Source of the DNA: RPQJ01 sp963777725
GTDB lineage: Bacteria > Pseudomonadota > Gammaproteobacteria > Steroidobacterales > Steroidobacteraceae
Direction: 5' to 3'
Assembly: GCA_963777725.1 (NCBI GenBank)
Contig: CAVZRR010000026.1
Location: 44,028-108,027 of the forward strand
Length of the DNA: 64,000 nt
Positions 1 to 9,583 of the stretch are shown here, one piece after another (position 1 is the stretch's first letter; each line of letters opens with the position of its first letter). The translations under genes were made by a program, and so were the position numbers. The notes beneath the pieces are model-generated. The model had not been told where the DNA came from, searched no databases, and was given only the letters and a program-made list of their open reading frames with translations.

Positions 1-1
1 G

Positions 2-673
2 TCGCTGGCCACCGAATGCCGTGCGCTCGGCGCCGAGGCGCACGTGGTGCCGACGGACGTGACCGATGCGAACGCCTGCAAGACGCTGGTGGACGAGTCC
101 GTGGCGCGTTGCGGGGCGCTCGACGTGCTGGTCAACAATGCGGGCGGCACGATGTGGACGCGCCTCGACGAGATCGAGGACCTGTCGATCTTCGAGCGCC
201 TGATGCGGCTCAATTACCTCGGCAGCGTCTACCCGACGTTCCACGCCCTGCCCCACCTGAAGCGCGCACGGGGCCGCATCGTCGCGGTCGCCAGCATGGC
301 GGGCCTGATCGGCGTGCCGACCCGCACCGGGTACTCGGCCGCGAAGCACGCGGTGGTCGGGTTCTTCGACTCGCTGCGCGTCGAGCTGCTCGACAGCGGC
401 GTCAGCGTCAGCGTGATCTGCCCGGACTTCGTCGTCTCGGAGATTCACAAGCGGGCGTTGGGGCCCGACGGCCAGCCGCTCGGCGCAAACCCGATGGCGG
501 AATCGAAGATCATGACGGCCGAGGAATGCGCTGCGCTGATGGTCACGGCGATCGAGCAGCGGCAACGCCTGCTGATCACCTCGGCGCGCGGCAAGCAGGC
601 GCGCTGGCTCAAGTTGCTGTCGCCGGGATCCGTGGACAAGCTCGCGGCGGCGGCGATCAGCAGGAAGCAGTGA
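2..673 (+). CDS. Short-chain dehydrogenase/reductase, 5'-truncated by window edge
   Basis: C-terminal 223 residues of an SDR-family NAD(P)-dependent oxidoreductase. The frame is open from the first bases, so the start codon and the N-terminal TGxxxGIG nucleotide-binding motif lie outside. Visible in correct order are the structural NNAG motif (VNNAGG), the catalytic serine region (VASMAG) and the YSAAK catalytic Tyr/Lys pair, so the active site looks intact. The substrate cannot be read from the sequence; classical SDRs of this size act on secondary alcohols or ketones in the cytoplasm. The gene ends 6 bp before the convergent hydrolase gene, with no obvious terminator between them. Confidence 0.9.
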   Translation, partial: SLATECRALGAEAHVVPTDVTDANACKTLVDESVARCGALDVLVNNAGGTMWTRLDEIEDLSIFERLMRLNYLGSVYPTFHALPHLKRARGRIVAVASMAGLIGVPTRTGYSAAKHAVVGFFDSLRVELLDSGVSVSVICPDFVVSEIHKRALGPDGQPLGANPMAESKIMTAEECAALMVTAIEQRQRLLITSARGKQARWLKLLSPGSVDKLAAAAISRKQ

Positions 674-679
674 ACCCCG

Positions 680-1192
680 TCAGAGGAACTCGTCGATCGT
701 AAACAGGAAATACGAGAAGAAATGGTTGATCGGCCGGATCTGGTCGAGCAACCGGTGGTCGGAGTCGACGATGTGCAGCGTCGCCTTCTGCTCGCGGGCG
801 AAGCGGAAGCTGTTGTCCACGGGAATCACTTCGTCGCGCCAGCCGTGCACGATCGTGGTCGGGCAGTTCGCCGGCCGCGGGCTGAATTTCTCGTAGCCGG
901 GCATGTACAGCGCCGGTGCCAGCAGGAACATGCCGCGCGCCTGCAGCAACGACGAACCGGCCACCGACACCCAGCCACCCATGCTCGAGCCGACCAGCAC
1001 CAGCGAGCCACGCAGGTCCTTGCAGAAGGCGAGCAACCGGGTGACGCGCGCCTGGGGATCGTCGATGCCGCGGTAGTCGACCGACTCGACGTGGAATCCC
1101 TCCTCACGCGCGATCTCTGCCATCGCGGCGATCTTGCTGCCCCACGGCTCGCTGTCCCTGCCGTGCGAGAACACGACGAAGCGCTCGGTCAT
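680..1192 (-). CDS. Small alpha/beta-fold hydrolase
   Basis: A 170-residue alpha/beta hydrolase. The nucleophile elbow is GSSMGGW, the acidic residue is in the HGWRDEVIP segment and the catalytic histidine in DSDHRLLD near the C-terminus, so a full Ser-Asp-His triad is present in the usual order. The N-terminal SHGRDSEPWG stretch is where such enzymes form the oxyanion hole. The start chosen is MTERFVV, just before the first beta strand; an upstream in-frame start at 1219 would add nine residues that look like leader. No signal peptide is visible, so it is probably cytoplasmic. The substrate is unknown; esterase or thioesterase activity is the family default. Confidence 0.8.
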   Translation of the reverse strand: MTERFVVFSHGRDSEPWGSKIAAMAEIAREEGFHVESVDYRGIDDPQARVTRLLAFCKDLRGSLVLVGSSMGGWVSVAGSSLLQARGMFLLAPALYMPGYEKFSPRPANCPTTIVHGWRDEVIPVDNSFRFAREQKATLHIVDSDHRLLDQIRPINHFFSYFLFTIDEFL

Positions 1193-1304
1193 GCGTGATC
1201 CTCTGACTGCGACGCCCACATCATACTGCCTCGTGATGACCGGAACCCGGGATCAGTTCTCATCGCTTGCGGCCGTCCCGCGACGGTCGTGCGAGAGTGA
1301 TCCC

Positions 1305-4300
1305 ATGACCCGACCGCCTCCGAGACGCGGCTGGCGCTTCGCCATCGACCGCGGCGGCACCTTCACGGACATCGTCGCGCGAGACCCGGACGGCCGGCTC
1401 CACACCCACAAGGTGCTGTCGCGCGATCCGTCCCGCCCGGGCGATCCGGCCATTCGCGGCATCGGTGAAGTCGTCCGGCGCAGCGCGCCCGGTGACGTGC
1501 ACGTCGAATCCGTGCGCCTCGGGACCACGGTGGCGACCAACGCATTGCTCGAGCGCAAGGGCGAGCCGACGCTGCTCGTGACGACGCGCGGCTTGCGCGA
1601 CGTGCTGCGGATCGGGCAACAGCACCGCCCGGACATCTTCGCGCGAGCGATCCGGCTGCCGCCCATGCTGTACGCGCGGGCGATCGAAGCGCGCGAACGC
1701 ATCGATTCGGCCGGGCAGGTGCTCGAGCCACTCGACGAGCCGGCGCTGGTCGAGGCGCTCGCCGACGCGCGACGTCGCGGCCTGCGCGCAGTGGCGATCG
1801 CGTTCCTGCACGCGGTTCGCAACCCGGCGCACGAGCAACGCGCGGCGGCCCTGGCGGCCGCGGCCGGCTTCGACGAAATCGTGATGTCCCACGCGGTGGC
1901 GCCGATCATCGGACTCGTCGCGCGCGGCGACAGCGCCGTCGCCGATGCCTACCTGTCGCCGGTGCTGTTGCACTCGGTCGATGCGTTCCGCAGCGAACTG
2001 GCCGGGCAGCACGGCGAGCCGCCGCTCTTGATGATGCAGAGCAACGGCGGCCTCGTGGACCCGCAAGGTTTCCGCGGCATCAATGGCGTGCTCTCCGGGC
2101 CGGCGGGCGGTGTCGTGGGACTCGCGGCCATCGCCCGGGCGAGCGGCCGGGAGCGACTTGATCGGTTTCGACATGGGCGGCACCTCCACCGACATCAGCC
2201 TGTATGCAGGCAGCCTGCCGCGGCGCTATTCGACCGAGATCGACGGCGTGCGGCTGCAGGCGCCGATGATGGACATCCACACCATCGCCGCTGGCGGCGG
2301 CTCGATCGTGCGTTTCGCAGACGATCGCCTGCAGGTGGGACCGGACTCGGCCGGTGCCGATCCAGGTCCCGCCTGCTATCGACGCGGCGGACCCGCCACC
2401 GTCACCGACTGCAACCTCGTGCTCGGCCGCATCTGCGCCGAGCGCTTCCCGCGAGTCTTCGGGCCCGGTGGTGACGAGCCGCTCGATCCGGCGGCCGCGC
2501 GAGCCCGCCTCGCAGCCATTGCAGGGGTGATGGCGTGCGACGGCGGTCCGGAGTACTCGGTCGAGGCGCTGGCCGACGCGTTCCTGGCGGTCGCCGAGGC
2601 GAAGATGGCGAATGCCGTCCGCGAACTCACGCTGCGCCACGGCGAGGACGCCAGCCGGTTCACGCTGCTGCCGTTCGGCGGCGCAGCCGGCCAGCACGCC
2701 TGCGCAGTCGCAGAACTGCTCGGCATCGACGACCTGCTGCTGCATCCGCTGGCCGGCGTGCTCTCCGCCTGGGGCATCGGACTCGCCGAGCGGCGCTGCG
2801 TCCGCAGGCGCAGCCTCGAGGCGCCGCTCGATCGACAGGGCGCGCTCGCCGCCGAGCAGTTGCTGGCCGAGCTCGAGCAGGCGGCGCGTGCGGAACTGCT
2901 GCGCCAGGACGTCAGTCGCGCCTCGATCACCGTGCGGCGCGCGGCGCAACTGAGGCTCGCGGGCTCCGACACGACGATCGAAGTCGAGTGGCAACCGGCA
3001 TCCGCGCTGCGCCGGTCCTTCCTCGAGGCTCATGCGCGACTGTACGGATTTGCGGATGACACGGATCGCGTCGTGATCGCGGCGGTCACGGTCGAGGCCT
3101 GGGAAGAATGCGACAGGGATGACGAGCCCGTCGAGGCAGCGACCGCTGCGCCCGCCGCGCTGCTGCCGGCCGCACACACGCGGGCCTGGCTCGACGGCGC
3201 GTGGCATGACGTTCCGCTGCACGAGCGCAGCAACCTCCGGCCGGGGGTGGTCATCGCGGGTCCGGCGCTGGTGATCGAGCGGGGCGCGACCGGCTGGATC
3301 GCACCGGGTTGGGTCGCGTCCGTGACAGCCGGCGGCGTCTTGCGGCTGGAGCGGACGAACCGGGTCGCCGGGTCGGCCGCGCCCGATCCCGACCGTCCGG
3401 ACCCGATGCATCTCGAAGTCTTCAACGGCCTCTACATGCACGTCGCCGAGCAGATGGGCGTCGTGTTGCAGCAGACCGCGCGCTCGGTGAACATCAAGGA
3501 GCGGCTCGATTTCTCGTGCGCGCTGTTCGACGCCACCGCCGGCCTCGTCGCGAATGCACCGCACATGCCCGTCCACCTCGGATCAATGGGCGCCAGCGTG
3601 GCCGCGGTGCTCGAAGCCCACGGTGACGACCTGCGCCGAGGCGATTCCTTCCTGCTCAACTCGCCTTACCATGGTGGCACGCACCTGCCCGACATGACCG
3701 TCGTCACGCCGGTGTTCGACGCTTCCGGCGAGCACCTGCACTTCTTCACCGCATCGCGTGCGCACCATGCGGACGTCGGTGGCTCGACGCCGGGATCGAT
3801 GCCACCCGGCAGCCGCGACATCGCCGAGGAAGGCGTGCTGATTCCGCCGGTCCGCATCGTCCGCGATGGCCGCTTCGCAGAGACCGAGGTGCGCCACCTG
3901 CTCGCCGACGTCCGGTGGCCGGCGCGCGATCCCGAGCAGAACCTCGCCGACCTGCGCGCGCAACTCGCCGCGAACGCCCGCGGCATCCGCGAACTCGAGC
4001 GCGCCGCCACGATGCACGGCTGGCCGGCATTGCTCGGGTACATGGCCCACGTCCAGGACAATGGCGAGGCCTGCATGCGCCGCGCGATTCGCCGGCTGCA
4101 CGACGGCCGCTTCGACTACGAGCTCGACGACGGGCAGCGAATTGTCGTCAGCGTCGCGATCGACCGGGAGGCGGGTTCGGCGTTCGTCGACTTCAGCGGC
4201 ACCTCGGCGCAGGACGCGAACAATTTCAACGCGCCGCGCGCGGTCACCGTGGCTGCAGTGCTTTATGTGTTCCGCACGTTGATCGCGGAACCGATCCCGC

Positions 4301-4941
4301 TGAATGCCGGTTGCCTGCGCCCGCTCGACATCCGGGTGCCGCCGGGCTCGATGCTCGACCCGGTGCCGCCGGGCGCGGTCGTCGCGGGCAATGTCGAAAC
4401 CTCGCAGTGCATCGTCGACGCGCTGTACGGCGCCCTCGGGCTGCAAGCCGCCGCGCAGGGCACGATGAACAACTTCACGTTCGGCACCGCGCGCTACCAG
4501 TACTACGAGACGATCGCAGGCGGATCCGGCGCCGGGCCGGGCTTCGACGGCGCCAGTGGCGTGCAGACGCACATGACGAACTCGCGCCTGACGGACCCGG
4601 AGGTGCTCGAGAGCCGCTTCCCGGTGCTGCTGCGCGAGTTCTCGCTGCGCGACGGTTCGGGGGGCGACGGCGAGTTCCGCGGCGGCGACGGACTGGTCCG
4701 CGAGGTGGAGTTCCGCGAGGCGATGACCGCCGCGATCCTGTCGAATCACCGCCGTATCGCACCGTTTGGAATGGCCGGCGGCGAGCCAGGCCGGTGCGGC
4801 GTCAACCGGCTCGCGCGGCGCGACGGGTCGTCAGAAACGCTGCAGGCGACTGCCGAAATCGCGGTGGATGCGGGCGATCGTCTCCGGATCGAGACGCCCG
4901 GCGGCGGGGGGTATGGGCGAGCGACCGTCCGCCACGGCTGA
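1305..4941 (+). CDS. 5-oxoprolinase/hydantoinase, HyuA-HyuB fusion with an internal frameshift
   Basis: One gene read in two frames. From 1305 the frame encodes an N-terminal HyuA-type half (DRGGTFTDIV near the start, LSGPAGGVVG near residue 265); it loses homology about 2150. The continuation DLIGFDMGGTSTD through GGGSIVRF and all of HyuB (from about 3400, NIKERLDFSCALFD, ending GGGGYG) lies in the next frame to 4941. The span of 3637 nt is one base over a multiple of three, consistent with a single extra base, possibly in the GGG at 2149-2151. Corrected length is 1211 residues, close to full-length ATP-dependent 5-oxoprolinases. The family hydrolyses 5-oxoproline or hydantoins using ATP; which one is not decided here. 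The last 111 bp overlap the convergent sheath gene. Confidence 0.85.
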
Positions 4942-6642
4942 CGGCTCGGCCCGCGGCTCGCGGTAGTGGCCGAAGAGTTCCTGCGCCAGCGTCCGCGGGC
5001 GCTGCGTGTCGTCGGCTGGCACGTCGACCGGCAGGCCTTCGACCGTCATCCGTGTTCCAGCCGGCAATAGATGCGAGCGCGCCGGCCGCACACGGCTGCC
5101 GTCACGGGCATGGGTCACGAGGAACGACTGGTAGCGGCCCAGGCGTCCGGACGGGATGGAAACGAGGATGTTGACGCGACCAGCCGCGACGTCCTCCGGC
5201 CCGTTGACACGCTCGTCGCAGACGACCTGGCAACTGTCTGCAGCAGGTTGCGGTCCAAAGACGCCGCTCGTACCCAACGGCTTCAGGAACGCCTGCACCT
5301 GCCGCTCGACTTTCTGCCACACCTTCCGCTCGGCCGCCTCGAAGACGACCCAGCGCGTGCCGCGCTCGATGCTGCCCATCAGCAGCAGGCGTCGTCGCTG
5401 CGGCGTCAGCAGTGCCTGGTCGGCGCTCGCCGCCGTGCCGCCGGCCAGGGTCCTGAGTGGCAGGGCCCGCGAACTCGCCGTCCGCAGCGACTGCAACGCA
5501 TTGATGCCGTGCGCAGCCAGCGAGTGGCGCTCGGCGTCGGTGCAGACGTGCGCCGGACGCGAGCCGGGCCGCAGCAGGATTTCCTGGTCCGGCCCCGCCT
5601 CCCACGGCGAACGCTGCTCGTCCATCCGTGCGAGCGCGCCGGTCACGGCGCCGCAATTGGCAAACGTCTCGGTGCGGCCGCGCAACCGGTCGTGCGCGAC
5701 GATGCGCGGGAAACAGAGCAGCGCGTGGTCCGAGCGGAAGTCGAATTCGCGCAGGCCCCGCACTGCGTCCTCGCTGGTCTGCCAGGCCGAAGGCGGATCG
5801 ACCACCAGCATCGCACGGCGTTCGCGGCACAACCGATCGGCCACCAGCAGCACGCTCGCGCCGAGATCGCGGTCGCGCGCGGGCGGTGGAATGCAGACGA
5901 AATGCACGTCGTCGGCGCCGGCCAGCGCGAACAGGCCCGAGCCCGCCGACGGCGAACCGATCAGGTCGTAGTCGGTGAGCGGCGCGCCGTCGTCGCCATC
6001 GGGATTCGAGTCGACGTAGCCGATCGGATGGCGCGATCCGGCGAGGAACGTGCGCTCCGGCCGGATGGCCGGCACGTCGCCGCGGACGCGGACCAGCGCC
6101 GACTCCTGCAGCGCCGCGGTGACGTAACGCGCCGTGCCCGGCGCGATCGACAGACGGCGGAAGATCTCCTGGTCCTCGATGTGCTCGGAACCCGGCGAGC
6201 GCACGCGCTGCAACACGAGGTTGAAGCGATCGGGCTCGTTGGCACCGATGTTGTCGTAGTCGACCGACGCGCGCAGCGCCTCGCGCGAGCCGGGGCTCAG
6301 GGCCACGAGCGTGAGCACCTCGCCGGTGCCGCAAGGCAGCGTGATGCTGGCCGGCGCGCCGCCGTTGACGACGCGGACGATGACGGCCTTGCGCCCGCCA
6401 TTCTCGAAGAACTGCTCGACGGCGTAGGACAGCGTGCTCGGCTGCCAGAGACCGCCGAACACGTTGTGGAACTCCGCGTAGCTGCGCACTGCAACGGGGT
6501 GATTGACCGGGCCGCGCAGCGCGCGCCCGACGAATGCAGTGACGGCGGTGGGCAGACGGGTAATGGAGCTCTCCGAGCCCGGCCCCTCAGCCACGTCGAT
6601 GCCGCCTGATTTTGAAATCCGCAAACTCGTGCCCCCGCGCAA
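4831..6642 (-). CDS. Orphan contractile-tail sheath protein
   Basis: A 603-residue protein of the phage tail sheath family, the contractile tube of myophages and related injection systems. Residues 25-95 match the N-terminal domain (TAVTAFVGRALRGP, then AVEQFFENGG before a VIVRV strand). Residues 375-510 match the conserved C-terminal domain (HGINALQSLR, SIERGTRWVVFE, VWQKVERQVQAFLKPL, VVCDERVNGPE). About 80 residues follow the usual end of the fold and are rich in Pro and Arg. No tube, baseplate, spike, chaperone or AAA+ ATPase gene lies nearby, so it is isolated. Translation seems to start at TTG 6642 behind a GGGGGAG ribosome site; a second TTG at 6624 is possible. Its 3' end overlaps the oxoprolinase gene by 111 bp, tail to tail. 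Confidence 0.85.
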   Translation of the reverse strand: MRGGTSLRISKSGGIDVAEGPGSESSITRLPTAVTAFVGRALRGPVNHPVAVRSYAEFHNVFGGLWQPSTLSYAVEQFFENGGRKAVIVRVVNGGAPASITLPCGTGEVLTLVALSPGSREALRASVDYDNIGANEPDRFNLVLQRVRSPGSEHIEDQEIFRRLSIAPGTARYVTAALQESALVRVRGDVPAIRPERTFLAGSRHPIGYVDSNPDGDDGAPLTDYDLIGSPSAGSGLFALAGADDVHFVCIPPPARDRDLGASVLLVADRLCRERRAMLVVDPPSAWQTSEDAVRGLREFDFRSDHALLCFPRIVAHDRLRGRTETFANCGAVTGALARMDEQRSPWEAGPDQEILLRPGSRPAHVCTDAERHSLAAHGINALQSLRTASSRALPLRTLAGGTAASADQALLTPQRRRLLLMGSIERGTRWVVFEAAERKVWQKVERQVQAFLKPLGTSGVFGPQPAADSCQVVCDERVNGPEDVAAGRVNILVSIPSGRLGRYQSFLVTHARDGSRVRPARSHLLPAGTRMTVEGLPVDVPADDTQRPRTLAQELFGHYREPRAEPSAVADGRSPIPPAAGRLDPETIARIHRDFGSRLQRF

Positions 6643-6720
6643 ACTCTCCCCCTCGCCTGCGCGGCACGTAAGTTAGCACAAGTTCTAGTATTCTTGGCCG
6701 CCCTTCGGCACCACCACTAG

Positions 6721-7647
6721 ATGCATTCGACTTCCGGACGCTGGCGGCTCGGCCTCGCACTGGCGCTCACCACTGCGGTCTTCTGGGGACTGCTGCCCAT
6801 CGCGCTCGAAGTCACGCTCGCGGGCATGGATGCGTGGACGATCACCTGGTACCGGTTCGCGACGGCGGCCGTGGCGCTCGGCATCTTCCTGGCCTGGCGC
6901 CGGCGCCTGCCGCTGCGCGCGCCACTGACGCGGCGCGGCTGGGTGCTCTATGCGGTCGCGCTGCTGTGCCTGGTCGCGAACTACGTGAGCTACCTGCTCT
7001 CGCTCGAACTGACGAGTCCGACGGTGGCCCAGGTGCTGATCCAGCTCGCACCGATGTTCCTGCTGTTCGGCGGCGTCATCGTGTTCCGCGAGCGCTTCGC
7101 CCCAAGGCAGTGGGCCGGGTTCGCGGTGCTGGTGGCCGGACTGCTGGTCTTCTTTCACGATCGCTTCGCCGAAGTGTTCGCGTTGCAGACGCGCCTCGGC
7201 CTCGGCGTCGCGGTCATGCTGTTCTCCGCGCTGGTCTGGTCCGTGTACGCGATGGCGCAGAAGCAACTGCTGACGCAGCTCGCGTCCGGGCAGGTGCTGT
7301 TCCTGCTGTATGCCGGCGCCGTACCGCTGCTGTTGCCGCCGGCGCAGCTCGCGCAGGTGCTCGAGCTGAATGGTCTGCAGCTCGGCATGCTGGTGTTCTG
7401 CTGCGCCAACACCGTGATCGCCTACGGATGCTTCGCCGAGGCGCTCGAGCACTGGGAGGTCTCGCGCGTCAGCGCAGTGGTCACGCTGGCGCCGATCGTC
7501 ACGGTGCTGGCCATGCAGGGCGCGGCCTGGCTCTGGCCCGCGGGCGTGCCGGCCGAGTCGCTCAGCGGTTGGAACCTGCTGGGCGCGAGCCTGGTGGTCG
7601 CGGGCTCGATGACCACAGCCCTCGCGGCGCAGCCGCGACGACCGTAG
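6721..7647 (+). CDS. EamA/DMT-family transporter
   Basis: A 308-residue inner-membrane protein with about ten hydrophobic helices in two EamA repeats, the architecture of the drug/metabolite transporter superfamily. The first helix holds FWGLLPIALEV, typical of the repeat start; the end of the first repeat has the FRERFAPRQWAGF loop seen before its last helix pair; the second repeat begins at about residue 160 (SALVWSVYAMAQKQLL). Positively charged RRRLP and PRRP segments fit a cytoplasmic N- and C-terminus. The cargo (amino acid, nucleoside or drug efflux) cannot be assigned. It is divergent from the sheath gene and convergent with the M1 peptidase, so it is probably monocistronic. Confidence 0.9.
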   Translation: MHSTSGRWRLGLALALTTAVFWGLLPIALEVTLAGMDAWTITWYRFATAAVALGIFLAWRRRLPLRAPLTRRGWVLYAVALLCLVANYVSYLLSLELTSPTVAQVLIQLAPMFLLFGGVIVFRERFAPRQWAGFAVLVAGLLVFFHDRFAEVFALQTRLGLGVAVMLFSALVWSVYAMAQKQLLTQLASGQVLFLLYAGAVPLLLPPAQLAQVLELNGLQLGMLVFCCANTVIAYGCFAEALEHWEVSRVSAVVTLAPIVTVLAMQGAAWLWPAGVPAESLSGWNLLGASLVVAGSMTTALAAQPRRP

Positions 7648-7663
7648 GCTCGGTGCGGCCCCC

Positions 7664-9583
7664 TCAGGTCCGGTCGCAGTCCGGCAGCAGCGCGTCGACC
7701 ATCTGCTGCGTCGTCGGGTGGTAGCCCGGTCGCGCCTCGGCGTAGATCCGGCACCCGAGGGCGCGGCGCTCGGGGTTGCCCGCGAGTTCCTCGTACAGCC
7801 GCTTGACCATCTTGTGCCGGCCCGTGCCGACCAGGAATGACTCGAGTCGCGCGTCGGCGGGCCGGTAGTCGCTGCGCACCGCCAGCAGCAACCAGCTGCG
7901 CAGTACTTCGTAGTTGCCCGCCTCGGCGAGCGCGCCGTGTGCCGCGAGTTCCGCCAGCTGCTGATCCGTCAGGTCGTCGGGCAAGGTGTCGAGGAATCGC
8001 ATCCATTGCTGCGGGCTCCAGGACTCCACGGGCAGCTCGCCGGTCTCGAGCCGTCCGGCGAGCCAGTCATCCCGCTGTTGCTCGACTGCAGCCAGCGCAG
8101 CGTCGCGCACCGTCGGCACGCCGCTCGGCAGGCCGGCGCCGTACAGCCACTGCCGAAGCTCGCGCTCGCCGATTGCGTCCGGATGCCGCGCCAGCAGCTT
8201 TGCGCGCAGATACGCCTCGAACTCGGCGGTCGTCACCGTGCGAAAGCCGAAATCGCGGAAGTACCCGGCCAGGAACCCGTCTAACGCCGCACGCCCGACC
8301 CGCCACTCGACGAACTGCAGGAACAGGCTGCCTTTCTCGTAGGCGATGTTCGACAGCGCCTCGTCCGGATCCCGTCCGCGCAGGTCGAGCGCGAGCGCCG
8401 TGTCCGACGACTTGCCCGCGGCCATCAGGTCGGCAATCTCCTCGTCCAGGTACTGTCGCCCGAGCACCAGCTCCATCGCTGCGAGCCGCGAACCGAAGAC
8501 GCCCTCGAGAATGCGGCGCTCGAGGTACGTCGTGACGCCCTCGTTCAACCAGAAATCGCCCCAGCCGGCATTGGTGACCAGGTTGCCGGACCACGAGTGC
8601 GCCATCTCGTGCGTGATCATCGACACGAGGCTGCGATCGCCCGCGATCACGGTCGGGCTGATGAACGACAGCCGCGGATTCTCCATGCCGCCCATCGGGA
8701 AGCTCGGCGGCATGATCAGCAGGTCGTAGCGATCCCAGCGGTAGGGACCGAAGAGCCGCTCTGCTGCGACCAGCATCGCCTCGAGGTCGGCAAACTCGTG
8801 CGCAGCCGCCGCGAGCACGGCCGGCTCGGCGAACACGCCGGTGCGCGGACCGAGTTCGCGGAACTCGAGATCGCCGACGGCGAGCGCAACGAGGTACGCA
8901 GGGATCGGCTGCGGCATCACGAAGTGGTGTTCGCCGGTGCCGGACGGTCGCGGATCGCGCGCGGCGCTCATCACCGCCTGCAGCCCGGGCGGCGTGCGGA
9001 TGCGCGCCTCGTAGGTGAAGCGAATGCCGGGGCTGTCCTGGACGGGGATCCAGCTGCGCGCGTGGACGGGCTGCGACTGCGTGTAGAGGAACGGCTGGGC
9101 GCGCCCCGCCGTCTGCTCGGGCGCAAGCCATTGCAGGGCCGTGGCGTCGGGCCCGGTCGAATATTCGACACGCACGACTTGTCGTGCCGTCGCGCCGGTC
9201 GGAGCCGGCATGTCGATCTCGAGCGCGCGGCCGAGGATCGGATCGGGCGGCCCCAACCGATGCTCGAGCGGGGTGACGTCGCCCGCCGCGTCGCGCAAGC
9301 CCACGGACCGGATCTCGAGGCCGCGAGTGTCGAGCAGCAGTCGGTCGGCGGTGGGCGCGATCCGTTCGACGGTGAGGTCCACCGCGCCGCGCAGGCGATG
9401 CGCGCCGAAGTCCGTCTCGAGGTCGAGTGCCGCGTGACGCAGAACGTACTGCGACGGCTCCGCGTGCGAATGGGGATCCCGCGTCGCCGCAGCGGCGACC
9501 GCGGAGCAGCAGCCGAGCCAGGCGACCGCGATCGAAATGAGTGCGGCCGGCGCCGTCGCGCCGACCCGGTCAGCGTCCGCCAC
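7664..9583 (-). CDS. M1-family metallo-aminopeptidase, exported
   Basis: A zinc aminopeptidase of family M1 (about 639 residues). The zinc and catalytic motif HEMAHSWSGN with the downstream NEG (FWLNEGVTTYLE) gives the HExxH-x18-E signature, and PMGGMENPRL is the exopeptidase GAMEN-like motif. The N-terminal beta-domain precedes it and a helical LTA4-hydrolase-like C-terminal region follows, so it resembles the leukotriene A4 hydrolase/aminopeptidase B branch. No ATG lies near the true N-terminus; GTG 9583 is chosen because it gives a signal-like leader (LISIAVAWLG, then AVAAAA) and overlaps the upstream transpeptidase stop by 14 bp. Export to the periplasm is inferred. It is the last gene of the envelope run that begins near 13.7 kb. 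Confidence 0.9.
   Translation of the reverse strand: MADADRVGATAPAALISIAVAWLGCCSAVAAAATRDPHSHAEPSQYVLRHAALDLETDFGAHRLRGAVDLTVERIAPTADRLLLDTRGLEIRSVGLRDAAGDVTPLEHRLGPPDPILGRALEIDMPAPTGATARQVVRVEYSTGPDATALQWLAPEQTAGRAQPFLYTQSQPVHARSWIPVQDSPGIRFTYEARIRTPPGLQAVMSAARDPRPSGTGEHHFVMPQPIPAYLVALAVGDLEFRELGPRTGVFAEPAVLAAAAHEFADLEAMLVAAERLFGPYRWDRYDLLIMPPSFPMGGMENPRLSFISPTVIAGDRSLVSMITHEMAHSWSGNLVTNAGWGDFWLNEGVTTYLERRILEGVFGSRLAAMELVLGRQYLDEEIADLMAAGKSSDTALALDLRGRDPDEALSNIAYEKGSLFLQFVEWRVGRAALDGFLAGYFRDFGFRTVTTAEFEAYLRAKLLARHPDAIGERELRQWLYGAGLPSGVPTVRDAALAAVEQQRDDWLAGRLETGELPVESWSPQQWMRFLDTLPDDLTDQQLAELAAHGALAEAGNYEVLRSWLLLAVRSDYRPADARLESFLVGTGRHKMVKRLYEELAGNPERRALGCRIYAEARPGYHPTTQQMVDALLPDCDRT

Noticed and set aside
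2130..2165. Programmed ribosomal frameshift in the oxoprolinase gene
   Set aside because: No slippery heptamer or downstream pseudoknot was seen, and similar one-base shifts occur in unrelated genes of this window.
2080..3576. Long minus-strand open frame inside the oxoprolinase gene
   Set aside because: Composition-driven shadow of the coding strand in GC-rich DNA; low-complexity Arg-rich translation and no domain.
4831..6642. Prophage or complete tail module
   Set aside because: No tube, baseplate, terminase, integrase or capsid genes around it; only the sheath is present.
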